NCBI GenBank assembly: GCA_902363375.1 | Contig: CABIZX010000002.1 | Coordinates: 62,001-126,000 of the forward strand | Origin: Clostridiaceae bacterium | GTDB taxonomy: Bacteria > Bacillota > Clostridia > Clostridiales > Clostridiaceae | Direction of reading: 5' to 3' | DNA length: 64,000 nt | Shown here: piece by piece, positions 46,169-55,671 of the stretch | Position numbering within the stretch: the first letter of the stretch is position 1 | Layout of the letters: each line of letters opens with the position of its first letter | Notes under the pieces: model-generated | Seen by the model: the letters and a program-made list of their open reading frames with translations, nothing else | Database searches by the model: none | What the model was told of the DNA's origin: nothing | Position numbers and translations under genes: made by a program

Positions 46169-46642
46169 ATGATTAAAAACATTAGTATAAAGAAAGTTAG
46201 AGAAGATGCAGAAGAACATTTCAGAAAAGGGGAATTTTATTGTTCAGAAGCAATAGTTTCATCCATTAAAAATAATTTCGAAGTGGACATGCCAGACGAA
46301 ATGATAGCAATGGCATCTGGATTTCCAGTGGGGATTGGAAAATCTAAATGCACATGCGGAGCTGTTACAGGAGCGGTTTTATGTCTAGGATATTTTTTTG
46401 GAAGAACTAAAGGAAGCAATCCTCAAGATCCTAAGAGTGTTAAGGCTTTAGAATTAGCTTATGAATTACAAGATAGTTTTAGACAAAAACATAAATGTTT
46501 ATGTTGCAGTGTTCAAACTAAAGGTATGGACATGGCATCAGGTGAACATAAAGCTCAATGTATAAAATTTACTGGAGAAATGGCTGAAAAAGCAGCAGAA
46601 ATTATAGTAAGAGAATTAAATATTAGAAATATTGATGAATAG
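46169..46642 (+). CDS. C_GCAxxG_C_C family protein
   Basis: A 157-residue cysteine-rich protein. KSKCTCGAVTGAVLCLG is the family's defining motif, with further cysteines at FYCSEAI, KHKCLCC and AQCIKF. The pattern suggests metal or cluster binding, and the family is often found near redox or transport genes. It ends at 46642, 15 bases before a TDT-type transporter, so the two are co-transcribed. The biochemical role is not known. Confidence 0.88.
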   Translation: MIKNISIKKVREDAEEHFRKGEFYCSEAIVSSIKNNFEVDMPDEMIAMASGFPVGIGKSKCTCGAVTGAVLCLGYFFGRTKGSNPQDPKSVKALELAYELQDSFRQKHKCLCCSVQTKGMDMASGEHKAQCIKFTGEMAEKAAEIIVRELNIRNIDE

Positions 46643-46657
46643 TTGAGGGCAATAAGT

Positions 46658-47602
46658 ATGAATTATATAAAAAAAATACCATTACCAATGACAGCAGTAA
46701 TGCTTGCATTAGCAGCATTAGGAAATTTATTATCGTCATATAGTATAGTATTTAAAAATATATTAGGAGCGATATCAGCAGTAATATTAACATTTGTAAC
46801 AGTAAAGATTATAACTTGTTGGAAGAGTGTAAAGGAAGAAGTGAAAAATCCTGTTATTGCAGGAGTTATAACTACGTATTCCATGGGAGTCATGCTTTTA
46901 GCTGGATATTTAAAGGAAATATCTTTTATAGGTGGAACTATTTTATGGTGTATAGGAGTTATTATTCATATAGCATTGATAATATTTTATACTAAAAACT
47001 TCATTTTCAAATTTGATATTAAGAAGATGTTTCCAAGTACATTCATTGTCTATGTAGGTATAGGTGTAGGAGGAATAACTGCACCAGTATTTAATTTAGC
47101 AGCAATAGGTCAAGTTTTTTTCTGGTTTGCTTTTATTTCACTTATTATATTGATTCCAATTTTGGGATATAGGACTTTAGTAATAAAAGAAATACAAGAA
47201 CCTGCATTTCCGACTATAGTAATATTTGCAGCACCAGCAGCACTTACTTTAGCAGCGTATTTAAATGCTTTCCAAGAAAAGAGTATGGGAATGGTAGCAT
47301 TTCTAGCAGTATTAGTAATGTTATTATATGTATTCGGAATCATATATCTTGTGCGAGGATTAAAGCTTAAATTTTATCCAAGTTATGCTTCATTTACTTT
47401 CCCAATGGTAATAAGTGCTATTGCTATGAAGGGAACTAATAGTTTTCTTGTGAAATCTGGAAATAGTATATCTTGGCTTAAATATATAGTTAAATTTCAA
47501 GAGATAATTGCAACAGTTGTAGTACTATATGTATTTATAAGGTTTATAATGTTTATATTTAAGAAAGAAACTGTTAAGGTAAATACTACAGTTGCAAAAT
47601 AA
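46658..47602 (+). CDS. TDT/TehA-type membrane transporter
   Basis: A 314-residue membrane protein with about ten helices. IPLPMTAVMLALAALGNLL at the start and FYPSYASFTFPMVISAIAM near the end are typical of the tellurite-resistance/dicarboxylate transporter (SLAC1/TehA) superfamily. The start at 46658 follows GAGGG; a TTG at 46643 has no site. It forms an operon with the cysteine-rich protein upstream. Members export anions or weak acids; the substrate here is open. Confidence 0.85.
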   Translation: MNYIKKIPLPMTAVMLALAALGNLLSSYSIVFKNILGAISAVILTFVTVKIITCWKSVKEEVKNPVIAGVITTYSMGVMLLAGYLKEISFIGGTILWCIGVIIHIALIIFYTKNFIFKFDIKKMFPSTFIVYVGIGVGGITAPVFNLAAIGQVFFWFAFISLIILIPILGYRTLVIKEIQEPAFPTIVIFAAPAALTLAAYLNAFQEKSMGMVAFLAVLVMLLYVFGIIYLVRGLKLKFYPSYASFTFPMVISAIAMKGTNSFLVKSGNSISWLKYIVKFQEIIATVVVLYVFIRFIMFIFKKETVKVNTTVAK

Positions 47603-47624
47603 TTGTAATACTAATTTTAAGAGC

Positions 47625-47658
47625 AAACTCTGTGAAGAAGATTACTTCACAGAGTTTT
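47625..47658 (+). terminator. Intrinsic terminator
   Basis: AAACTCTGTGAAG pairs with CTTCACAGAGTTT, followed by TTG. Confidence 0.75.
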
Positions 47659-47955
47659 GTTGGTTATAAAAGGTAAGTAAAAATATGTTTGAAAACATAT
47701 TATGTGGAATAAAGTGCAAGGGTTATTATAAATAAATACAATTTTATTAGAAAATTATTTATGAATATTTAAAAGTACAATAAATGTATAAATATCGGTA
47801 AAATTCTAATAAAAAAACTTATTTAAATATAAAAAATAGGTTGATTTTTGTAATCGATTAAATTAAACTAGATAAATGAGTTGAAAAATTTGATATCTAA
47901 CATTTCTAAAAATAAAAAAATATTTTTAGGATAAAGCAATTATAGGGGGAAGAAA
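47659..47955. other. AT-rich leader before amino acid permease
   Basis: About 300 bases with no gene on either strand. Only weak AT palindromes are present (for example AAAATATTTTT near 47925), and the AGGGGGAA ribosome binding site at its end. Confidence 0.5.
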
Positions 47956-49350
47956 ATGGCTAAGAAAGACAAAACAATACAAACTGATGCATCACTTAAA
48001 AGAGAACTTGGACTAGCTGCTGCTACAGCTATTGTAGTTGGAAATGTAATAGGTTCAGGAATTTTTATGTCACCGGCAAGTTTTGCAAGAGTAACAAATC
48101 CTAAGGTAGCTATATTAGCATGGATTTTAACTTCAATTGGATCATTACTTATTGCTTTAAGCTTTGCTAATTTAGGTTCAAAGATGCCTAAGACTGGAGG
48201 TCCGATTGTTTATACAAGAGCCGCCTTTGGTGATTTTGCAGGATTTTTAATCGCATGGACCTTTTGGATAGGCGCATGGGTAGGTAATGCTGCTATTATC
48301 ACAGCATTTATGAGTTATTTTACTTATTTCGTTCCAGCTGCCAATAATCCACTAGCTGCATTCTTAATATCTTCAGCAGTGGTATGGATATTTACATTGA
48401 TAAATATATATGGTGTAAAATATGTTGGAAAAATTGGTGTTATATCAACAGTTTTAAAAGTTGCAGTACTTGTAGTATTTATTGTAATTGCTGCATTAAA
48501 CTTTGATCCGAGCTATATGAATACTGTTTCTAGTCCAGAAGTGAGTGGAATGGGAACATTACCGGCTGCAATAGCTATAGCATTATGGGCTTTCGTAGGT
48601 TTAGAAAGTGCTACAGTAGCGGGTGGAGAGATAAAGAATCCAGAAAAGAACATTAAAAAGAGTACTATATATGGAATTATAATAGTAGCTGTTATATATA
48701 TTGTAATGAGTATCGTTTCTATGGGAGCTATGGATCAAGTAGCTCTTGCAAATTCAGATGCTCCATTAGCTGATATTATAAATAAGGCTACAGGAGCTTC
48801 ATGGGGTGGAACATTTATAGCGGCAGGTGCACTGATTTCTACATTAGGAGCAACTTCAGGGTGGTTATTAACTACTGCTAGAAGTGCTGTTGGTGCAGCT
48901 GAAGATGGATTATTTCCAGCAATATTTAAGCGTATAAACCCTAAATACAATACACCAGTAGCATCTCTTGTTATAGGTAGTATATGTATGAACTTACTTT
49001 TAATAATGAACTATGTTGGGTCTCTTAGAAGTGCATTTGACTTTATGATATTATTAGCTACACTATCATTCTTACCAGCATATACATTCTCAGCGGCTGC
49101 TGAAATAGTATTATTATGTAAGAAGTCAAAAGAGTTTAGCTTAATACATTTCTTAAAGAACTCATTCTTCTCATTACTTGCTTTTGCTTATTCTATATAT
49201 GCTATATATGGAACTGGGTCTGATGTGGTAATGTATGGATTCATATTAATGCTTGCAGGAATACCAATATATGTTTACATGATGCTTCAAAAGAATAAAG
49301 AAGATAAGAATGTAGATAAAATAAGAGAATCTGCAGGATTAGATATATAG
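47956..49350 (+). CDS. APC-family amino acid permease
   Basis: A 464-residue transporter with about 12 helices. Helix 1 has the binding motif AIVVGNVIGSGIFMSP; KMPKTGGPIVYTRAAFGDFAGF and GGEIKNPEKNIKKS are conserved loops. The pattern is closest to the amino acid:polyamine antiporter and basic amino acid/ornithine branch rather than to the LAT-type protein at 1734. It stands alone, so the substrate is not indicated. Confidence 0.88.
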   Translation: MAKKDKTIQTDASLKRELGLAAATAIVVGNVIGSGIFMSPASFARVTNPKVAILAWILTSIGSLLIALSFANLGSKMPKTGGPIVYTRAAFGDFAGFLIAWTFWIGAWVGNAAIITAFMSYFTYFVPAANNPLAAFLISSAVVWIFTLINIYGVKYVGKIGVISTVLKVAVLVVFIVIAALNFDPSYMNTVSSPEVSGMGTLPAAIAIALWAFVGLESATVAGGEIKNPEKNIKKSTIYGIIIVAVIYIVMSIVSMGAMDQVALANSDAPLADIINKATGASWGGTFIAAGALISTLGATSGWLLTTARSAVGAAEDGLFPAIFKRINPKYNTPVASLVIGSICMNLLLIMNYVGSLRSAFDFMILLATLSFLPAYTFSAAAEIVLLCKKSKEFSLIHFLKNSFFSLLAFAYSIYAIYGTGSDVVMYGFILMLAGIPIYVYMMLQKNKEDKNVDKIRESAGLDI

Positions 49351-49392
49351 TTTTCTTTTATTGATGTAATAAATTAATATATATAATTATAA

Positions 49393-49426
49393 TAAGCTAC
49401 TTTGAAAATTAATTCAAAGTAGCTTA
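49393..49426. terminator. Bidirectional terminator
   Basis: TAAGCTACTTTGAA pairs perfectly with its complement between convergent genes. Confidence 0.8.
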
Positions 49427-49454
49427 CTTATTTTTTATATTATAGATTTTAAAG

Positions 49455-51221
49455 TTACATATTTAAAAATAGATTAATATCTTCTTCAATCATCTTTAAT
49501 GCTTTTCTCCAAAAGTCTATAGATGTAATATCTATATTCATTATTTTAGCAACATCACTTAAAGTGTTTTTGCCAGTTACTGAAAGTAGGTTTTTATATT
49601 CTTCAGGGAATGTATTTCCTCTCTTTAAGTATTCAGCATAAAGACCTTTTGCAAACAATTGACCAAAGGCATATGGGAAGTTATAGAAGTTAGCATCAGC
49701 ATAATAATAATGAGTTTTGCAAGCCCACATATATGGATGTAGATAATTCTCATCAAGACCATCTCCATAGGCTTCTTTTTGAGAATTAATCATTATTTCA
49801 TTTAATTCTTCTACACTAAGAGCACTTTCGTTTCTTCTTTTAAACAATTCACTTTCAAATAAAAATCTACTATAAATGTCTACTATAACTTGAGTGCAGT
49901 CACTTATTTCACTTTCCAAAATAGAAAAAGCTTCTTCTTTAGTAGCATTTTTTATTGCTGCTTTTTTAACTATAGTTTCACAGAATGTAGAAGCAGTTTC
50001 TGCTATAGGCATAGGATAATCTGCATTTAATGTATTTTCATTCTTAAGACAATGCCCATGATATCCATGACCTAATTCATGGGCTAAAGTAATAACATCA
50101 CTAAAGGTATTGCCGTAGTTTAATAAAACTCTACACTGGCCTAAAGAATGAAGTCCAGCACAGAAGGCTCCACCAACCTTACCTTCTTTAGGAAGTACAT
50201 CTATCCAAGCGTTTTCCATAGCTGTTTTTGCAAAGTCTGATAAATCATCACTAAAAGTTCTAAAGTTATCTATAACAAATTGACATCCATCCTCATAAGT
50301 ATAAGTCATATCTACATTTCCGATAGGTGCAAAAAGATCGTAGAATGGAAGACCATTTTTATGTCCTAAGATTTCAGCCTTTTTTCTCAGATATTTTCTA
50401 AAGATAGGCATAGATTCTTTCATGGCGTTAAGCATAGCATCTAAAATTTTCTTATCCATTCTTGAATGAAGGAGTGTTTCTTCTAATGGAGAAGAAAATC
50501 CCCTTAAAGAAGATACTGTAAGTACTTCACCTTTAATGCCATTAAGAGCTGCAGCTAAGCCGTCATCAATTTTTTTATACCCCTTAAGTTCTGCTTCATA
50601 AGCTTTTTTTCTAACCTCACTACTTGAGTCATAAGCTAAGTTTCTGATCATGGATAAAGGAAGTTGTTGTTGTTTTCCGTCTAACTCAATATCAATCATA
50701 ACACTGGAGGTTAGTACATCTTTAAGCTTAGACCAAGCATTAGAACCAGTGTTTCTCATTTTAGCAATTATAGCCTCTTCTTTGTCACTTAACATATATC
50801 GAGCATTTTGAGCTTTTTCTTTAATAAAAAAACTATGTTCTTTCAATAAATCAGAGCTATCTATAATAGATTCTAAATCATTAAGGGAACCAATCCATTT
50901 AGTAATTTTTGCATCACTTTCAGCTAAGTTACTAAATTTAGTTGAGAGAATATCATCATACTTAAGAGCAATAGCATTTTTAGTGTCTACGCTAAGGGTT
51001 AAACTAACCATGCCGAATAGTTTAGTAAATAAATCGTGTAACTCAGTATTAATAAGTATAAATTTTTCTAATAGTTTATTTGGTTGGTTTGCATTGTTAA
51101 TGATATTGTCGGCAGTATTTATAAAGTTCTCTATAAGACAATCTAGCTTACATATATCGTATTTAAATTCATTAGATTCGAAAGATGGGTAAAGTTCTTT
51201 AAGACTCCAATTAAGTTCCAT
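49455..51221 (-). CDS. pepF: Oligoendopeptidase F (M3B zinc peptidase)
   Basis: A 588-residue cytosolic peptidase that cuts short oligopeptides. The zinc site is HELGHGYHGH in TLAHELGHGYHG, with the third ligand Glu in ETASTFCETIV downstream. YADANFYNFPYAFGQLFAKGLY near the C-terminus is conserved in PepF. The start at 51221 follows AAGGAG; the longer reading to 51362 runs through an AT-rich non-coding stretch. It suits an organism that takes up peptides. Confidence 0.93.
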   Translation of the reverse strand: MELNWSLKELYPSFESNEFKYDICKLDCLIENFINTADNIINNANQPNKLLEKFILINTELHDLFTKLFGMVSLTLSVDTKNAIALKYDDILSTKFSNLAESDAKITKWIGSLNDLESIIDSSDLLKEHSFFIKEKAQNARYMLSDKEEAIIAKMRNTGSNAWSKLKDVLTSSVMIDIELDGKQQQLPLSMIRNLAYDSSSEVRKKAYEAELKGYKKIDDGLAAALNGIKGEVLTVSSLRGFSSPLEETLLHSRMDKKILDAMLNAMKESMPIFRKYLRKKAEILGHKNGLPFYDLFAPIGNVDMTYTYEDGCQFVIDNFRTFSDDLSDFAKTAMENAWIDVLPKEGKVGGAFCAGLHSLGQCRVLLNYGNTFSDVITLAHELGHGYHGHCLKNENTLNADYPMPIAETASTFCETIVKKAAIKNATKEEAFSILESEISDCTQVIVDIYSRFLFESELFKRRNESALSVEELNEIMINSQKEAYGDGLDENYLHPYMWACKTHYYYADANFYNFPYAFGQLFAKGLYAEYLKRGNTFPEEYKNLLSVTGKNTLSDVAKIMNIDITSIDFWRKALKMIEEDINLFLNM

Positions 51222-51537
51222 AATTATCATCTCCTTATACATTTTAATTGTATTATAACATAATATGTTAAAAAAGGTATAATATTGGTCAATTTTATTA
51301 AGGTCATCAATAGTGAATTTTAAAATTATATCATAGTTTAAACTATTTATAGATATCATCAATTATATTAAATTTATATTTATAATTAACTATAAATATA
51401 AACTTTAATTAGCAGAAATCATTTATCTACATATTATAGAGTATGGATAAATTAAATTCTTTTAAAGAATTTGATATGGAAACACATTATTATAATTATT
51501 ATTTAATTTACTAATGTTACATTAGGAGGATGTTGTG
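51222..51537. other. AT-rich intergenic between pepF and ABC binding protein
   Basis: About 315 bases containing the divergent promoters. Imperfect AT palindromes occur around 51375-51400. No gene or structured RNA was identified. Confidence 0.45.
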
Positions 51538-52605
51538 ATGAGAAAAGCTATAAAATTATTAAGTGTTTTAGTTTGTATATTTATGTGTGTTGGCTTATTT
51601 GCAGGATGCACGAAGGATAAATCAACTAATAAAAAGAATGATGATAATAAAGTAGAGACAGTAGAGGGAGGCAGCAAAGGAGAGATGACTACAATAAGAC
51701 TTAATGAAGTAACACGATCAATTTTCTATGCACCAATGTATGCAGCTATTAATGAAGGATTTTTTGAAGAGGAAGGAATTAAAATTGAACTTTCTACAGG
51801 TCAAGGAGCAGATAAAACTATGCAACAACTTATAAGTGGAAGCGTTGATATCGGATTCTCAGGGCCAGAACAAGTATTGTATATATATAACCAAGGTAGA
51901 GATGATTATCCAGTAGTATTTGCACAATTAACTCAAAAGGATGGATCTTTTTTAGTGTCTAGAGAAAAACATAATGAGTTTTCATGGAAAGATATTAAGG
52001 GGAAAACAGTTATAGGCGGAAGACCTGGTGGAGTACCAGAAATGGCCCTTGAATATGTTCTAAAAAATGAGAATATAGACAAAGATAAAGATCTAAATCT
52101 AGTTACTAATATAGCATTTGATGCAGTGCCAGGAGCATTTAAAGGTGGTACTGGAGATTATGCAGCTATATTTGAACCAACTGCTAGTATAATTGCTAAA
52201 GAAATAAATGGTTCTGTAGCAGCTTCTATTGGCGAAGATGCAGGAAATCTTCCATATACATGTTTCTATGCAGTTCAATCCTATATTGATGATAATGAAG
52301 AATTATTAGTGAAGTTTGTTAAAGCTATTCAAAAAGGGCAAGATTGGGTAATGGAAAATAATGATGATAAGGTGGCAGCATCCATAAAAGATTTTTTCCC
52401 TGGAACAGATGAAGAAGTAATAGCTACAGTTGTAGGAAATTATAAGAAAATAGAAGCTTATGCTAAAACACCAGTAGTAAATGAAGAAGATATGAATAGA
52501 TTAATGGATATTATAGAATACTATGATTCTGAACTTTTGACTAAAAGACCACCATTTGAAGACATTGTCAATAATTCAATTAGTGAAAAAGCAATAGAGA
52601 AATAA
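51538..52605 (+). CDS. NitT/TauT-type ABC substrate-binding lipoprotein
   Basis: A 355-residue binding protein of the SsuA/NMT1 group. The signal peptide ends in lipobox LFAGC. The mature part starts IRLNEVTRSIFYAPMYAAINEGFFEEEGIKIEL and has GSVDIGFSGPEQVL, both standard for this class. The ATG at 51538 has AGGAGGA seven bases upstream. The ATPase and permease genes follow after a hairpin. The ligand could be a sulfonate, a pyrimidine vitamin precursor or a similar small molecule; the sequence does not decide. Confidence 0.9.
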   Translation: MRKAIKLLSVLVCIFMCVGLFAGCTKDKSTNKKNDDNKVETVEGGSKGEMTTIRLNEVTRSIFYAPMYAAINEGFFEEEGIKIELSTGQGADKTMQQLISGSVDIGFSGPEQVLYIYNQGRDDYPVVFAQLTQKDGSFLVSREKHNEFSWKDIKGKTVIGGRPGGVPEMALEYVLKNENIDKDKDLNLVTNIAFDAVPGAFKGGTGDYAAIFEPTASIIAKEINGSVAASIGEDAGNLPYTCFYAVQSYIDDNEELLVKFVKAIQKGQDWVMENNDDKVAASIKDFFPGTDEEVIATVVGNYKKIEAYAKTPVVNEEDMNRLMDIIEYYDSELLTKRPPFEDIVNNSISEKAIEK

Positions 52606-52689
52606 CTAGTTAAATAAATATAAATAAATATACATTTATTTATTTGAAGATTTAAATAATAAATGCCTAGTTATATAAATAGTCAATTA

Positions 52690-52730
52690 AAAGGAATATG
52701 TCATTGGATTTTCTAAAGACATGTTCCTTT
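52690..52730 (+). terminator. Partial terminator within the ABC locus
   Basis: AAAGGAATATGTC pairs with GACATGTTCCTTT (one G-T pair) between the binding-protein gene and the ATPase gene. It may set a higher level for the binding protein than for the transporter. Confidence 0.6.
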
Positions 52731-52912
52731 ACTTATTAGCTAAATCAAATACGAATTTTATTGAGGTAGTTTGATAATAAATATGGAGAACAAATATTTA
52801 TTATCAACATTTATTATCAATTCATATATTAATACTATAAATGTTGAGAAACTTAAGATTAAAGGTTGCTATTGCAACTATATAAGAAAATAAACGAAAT
52901 GGAGATGGGGAT

Positions 52913-53683
52913 ATGAATAGAATAGAAATTAAAGATATCTATATGAACTATCATACATTAGCTGCAGAGACTGTTGCGTTAAAAGATATTAGTTTTACAG
53001 TAGAAGGTGGAGAATTTGTAAGCATAGTTGGACCTTCAGGTTGTGGAAAATCAACACTTTTAAATATAATATCAGGGCTTATTAAACCTTCATCAGGTGA
53101 AATATTAATAGATGGACAGGTTCAAGAAGGTTACTCAAATAAGATTGGATATATGTTTCAGAAGGACCAGCTGTTTGAGTGGTTAACAGTACTTGAGAAT
53201 GTAAGTATAGGGTTAAAGATTAAGAAAATGATGAATGTAGATTCAAAAAATAAAATAGAAAGATTGTTAAAAAACTATAATTTGTGGGAATTTAAAGATC
53301 ATTATCCTAGGCAATTATCTGGTGGAATGAGACAAAGAGTAGCTTTAATTAGGACTTTGGCTTTAGATCCAGAAGTTTTACTTTTAGATGAACCTTTCTC
53401 GGCATTAGACTATCAAACTAGACTTAATGTAAGTGATGAGATATATGAAATAATTAAAAGTGAAGGTAAAACAGCGATTATGGTAACCCATGATATATCA
53501 GAAGCTGTATCTATGTCATCAAGAGTAATAGTCTTATCTAAGAGACCGGCAATTATAAAGAAAATTATCAATATAGAATTTAATTGTGATAATCTGACTC
53601 CTTTAAAATGCCGTGAACACAATAAATTTAGAATATACTTTAATGATATATGGAAGGAGATGGATTATGGTGATAATAAGTAA
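52913..53683 (+). CDS. NitT/TauT-type ABC ATPase
   Basis: A 256-residue ATPase. Walker A is GPSGCGKSTLL, the Q loop is FQKDQLFEW, the signature is LSGGMRQRVALIRTL, Walker B is LLLDEPFSALD and the switch His is in VTHDISEAV. It fits the SsuB/TauB group. The downstream permease gene overlaps its end by 17 bases. A 227-base gap, after a hairpin, separates it from the terminator behind the binding-protein gene. Confidence 0.93.
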   Translation: MNRIEIKDIYMNYHTLAAETVALKDISFTVEGGEFVSIVGPSGCGKSTLLNIISGLIKPSSGEILIDGQVQEGYSNKIGYMFQKDQLFEWLTVLENVSIGLKIKKMMNVDSKNKIERLLKNYNLWEFKDHYPRQLSGGMRQRVALIRTLALDPEVLLLDEPFSALDYQTRLNVSDEIYEIIKSEGKTAIMVTHDISEAVSMSSRVIVLSKRPAIIKKIINIEFNCDNLTPLKCREHNKFRIYFNDIWKEMDYGDNK

Positions 53684-54464
53684 GGAACATGAAGAGTATT
53701 TAAGAAAAATTAAAAAAAACAAGAGAAGAATTGTATTAACTAGAATACTTATATTAGTCACTTTTTTTGTTCTTTGGGAAGTGTTGGGTAACATGAAAGT
53801 AATTGATCCATTTTTAACTAGTACACCATCGCGAATGATTGATAGTTTTATAAAGCTTTATAATGAAGGCTCTCTAATTAGGCATATAACAATAACTTGC
53901 TATGAAACTATAATTGGGTTTACTTTAGGTACTTTATTGGGAACTGTGATTGCTATAATGCTATGGTGGTCTGACTTTCTTTCGAAGGTTCTAGATCCAT
54001 ATATCGTAGTACTGAATGCTCTTCCGAAGGTAGCGTTAGGACCTATAATAATATTCTGGGCAGGTAATGGAATGAAAGCCATAGTTATTATGGCACTATT
54101 GATTTCTATAATTTCTACAATAATAAGTATACTTTCAGGATTCAGAGAAGTAGAAGAAGATAAAATAAAACTTTTGAAGACTTTTGGAGCATCAAAGTTT
54201 AAAATTTTAACTAATCTAATTATTCCGGCGACAATACCCAACTTTATATCAGCTTTAAAGATAAGTGTAGGGCTCTCTTGGGTAGGAGTTATAATGGGAG
54301 AATTCTTAGTTGCAAAAGAAGGACTTGGTTTCTTAATAGTATATGGAGGACAAGTAGCACAACTAGATATGGTAATGATGAGTGTAGTTATACTTTCCAT
54401 AATTGCTTATCTGATGTATGAAGTAGTTCATTACTTCGAAAAAAGATACACTACAAAATTATAA
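53667..54464 (+). CDS. NitT/TauT-type ABC permease
   Basis: A 265-residue membrane subunit with about six helices. The coupling motif EEDKIKLLKTFGASKFKIL (EAA loop) contacts the ATPase, and VGLSWVGVIMGEFLVAKEGLGFLI is conserved in SsuC/TauC. The start at 53667 follows GGAGATGG within the ATPase gene; an ATG at 53613 lies too far into that gene. A terminator follows. Confidence 0.92.
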   Translation: MVIISKEHEEYLRKIKKNKRRIVLTRILILVTFFVLWEVLGNMKVIDPFLTSTPSRMIDSFIKLYNEGSLIRHITITCYETIIGFTLGTLLGTVIAIMLWWSDFLSKVLDPYIVVLNALPKVALGPIIIFWAGNGMKAIVIMALLISIISTIISILSGFREVEEDKIKLLKTFGASKFKILTNLIIPATIPNFISALKISVGLSWVGVIMGEFLVAKEGLGFLIVYGGQVAQLDMVMMSVVILSIIAYLMYEVVHYFEKRYTTKL

Positions 54465-54471
54465 AATAAAT

Positions 54472-54510
54472 AAATCCATTGTATTTACTAACCATAAATG
54501 CAATGGATTT
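54472..54510 (+). terminator. Intrinsic terminator of the ABC operon
   Basis: AAATCCATTGTATTTA pairs with TAAATGCAATGGATTT (one mismatch). Confidence 0.75.
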
Positions 54511-54577
54511 ACTGTGTAATTTATAGGCTAATATAATAAAGGTTTTAAATACGTATCAGAAAACCTATAGGAAGTTA

Positions 54578-54586
54578 TGGTATAAT
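54578..54586 (+). promoter_or_regulatory. Extended -10 promoter of EamA gene
   Basis: TGGTATAAT, an extended -10 element, lies about 36 bases before the GTG start; no good -35 is visible. Confidence 0.5.
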
Positions 54587-54621
54587 TAATCTATGAGTCA
54601 GGGAAAATAGGAGGGAGAATT

Positions 54622-55560
54622 GTGAGTACAAAAAAAACATTGGCATATATAACGTTAATAGGCGTAGTAGTAGCATGGGGAGTATCCTTTGTTAGTATCA
54701 AGGTAGTGTTAGATGCTTTTTCACCAGTGGCAATGGCATTTGTAAGATTTTTAATTGCTACAATAGCGCTTATTATAGTAAAGCAATTTACGGATAAAGA
54801 AAAGGTTAACAGAAAGGATTATGGTAGATTAGCTATTAGTGGAATTTTTGCGATTACTTTATATTTCTTTTTTGAGAACAATGGAATATTAAGAGTATCG
54901 GCTAATTCTGCATCGATAATAGTAGCTACTTTACCTATAGCAGCTATAATTGCTGATAAAATATTTTATAAAACTAGAATTTCCAAGGTTAGTATAATTA
55001 GTATAGTAGTATCTATGTTTGGAATTTATTTAGTTATAGGGAAGGATGTAATAAGCGGGTCGTTATCTGGATATCTTTATATGCTTGGAAGTGTAATAGC
55101 ATGGTGTGGATATCTAATAATCACAAAGCCTTTATTTAAGAAATATTCTAATATAACTATTACAACATATCAATCTATATTTGGAACTTTAGCATTCATA
55201 CCATTGCTACCCTTTGAAACCATAAACTTCCAGATGATTAATGGAAATATAGTTTTAAATCTTTTATTTTTAGCATTAATATGCTCTTCTTTTGGAAATT
55301 TTGGATATAATTTTGCTTTCAAAGAGCTAGATGTAGGTATAGCTACATTATTTTTAAATTTATGCCCTGTAGTAACCTTTATATTTAGTTTTTTTATACT
55401 TGGAGAAACATTAAGGTTTACTCAGATAATAGGTTCAATAATTATTATTGGAGCTGTATATATTGCGACAAAACCCCCTAAAGTACAAATGGAATTTGAC
55501 GATAATATTAAGAAGATAAATGAAAATGAAACTCTTGATAATATGGAACTAAAGGAATAG
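54622..55560 (+). CDS. EamA/DMT-family transporter
   Basis: A 312-residue membrane protein with ten helices made of two EamA repeats. The first repeat begins AYITLIGVVVAWGVSFVSIKVVLDAFSP, with AFVRFLIATIAL next; the second contains GYLYMLGSVIAWCGYLIITKP. The GTG start at 54622 follows GGAGGGAG. The acidic, Asn-rich tail of about 25 residues is cytosolic. Such transporters export metabolites or amino acids; the substrate is unknown. Confidence 0.88.
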   Translation: MSTKKTLAYITLIGVVVAWGVSFVSIKVVLDAFSPVAMAFVRFLIATIALIIVKQFTDKEKVNRKDYGRLAISGIFAITLYFFFENNGILRVSANSASIIVATLPIAAIIADKIFYKTRISKVSIISIVVSMFGIYLVIGKDVISGSLSGYLYMLGSVIAWCGYLIITKPLFKKYSNITITTYQSIFGTLAFIPLLPFETINFQMINGNIVLNLLFLALICSSFGNFGYNFAFKELDVGIATLFLNLCPVVTFIFSFFILGETLRFTQIIGSIIIIGAVYIATKPPKVQMEFDDNIKKINENETLDNMELKE

Positions 55561-55671
55561 GGTGAGTGTAATATTAATAATTCCTATTTGCTTTAATAAT
55601 ATAAGCATGTTATTTTAAGTTCTATTAAATCTGATAGTTATATAAGGTTGTATACTCAAGGAGGAAGTACT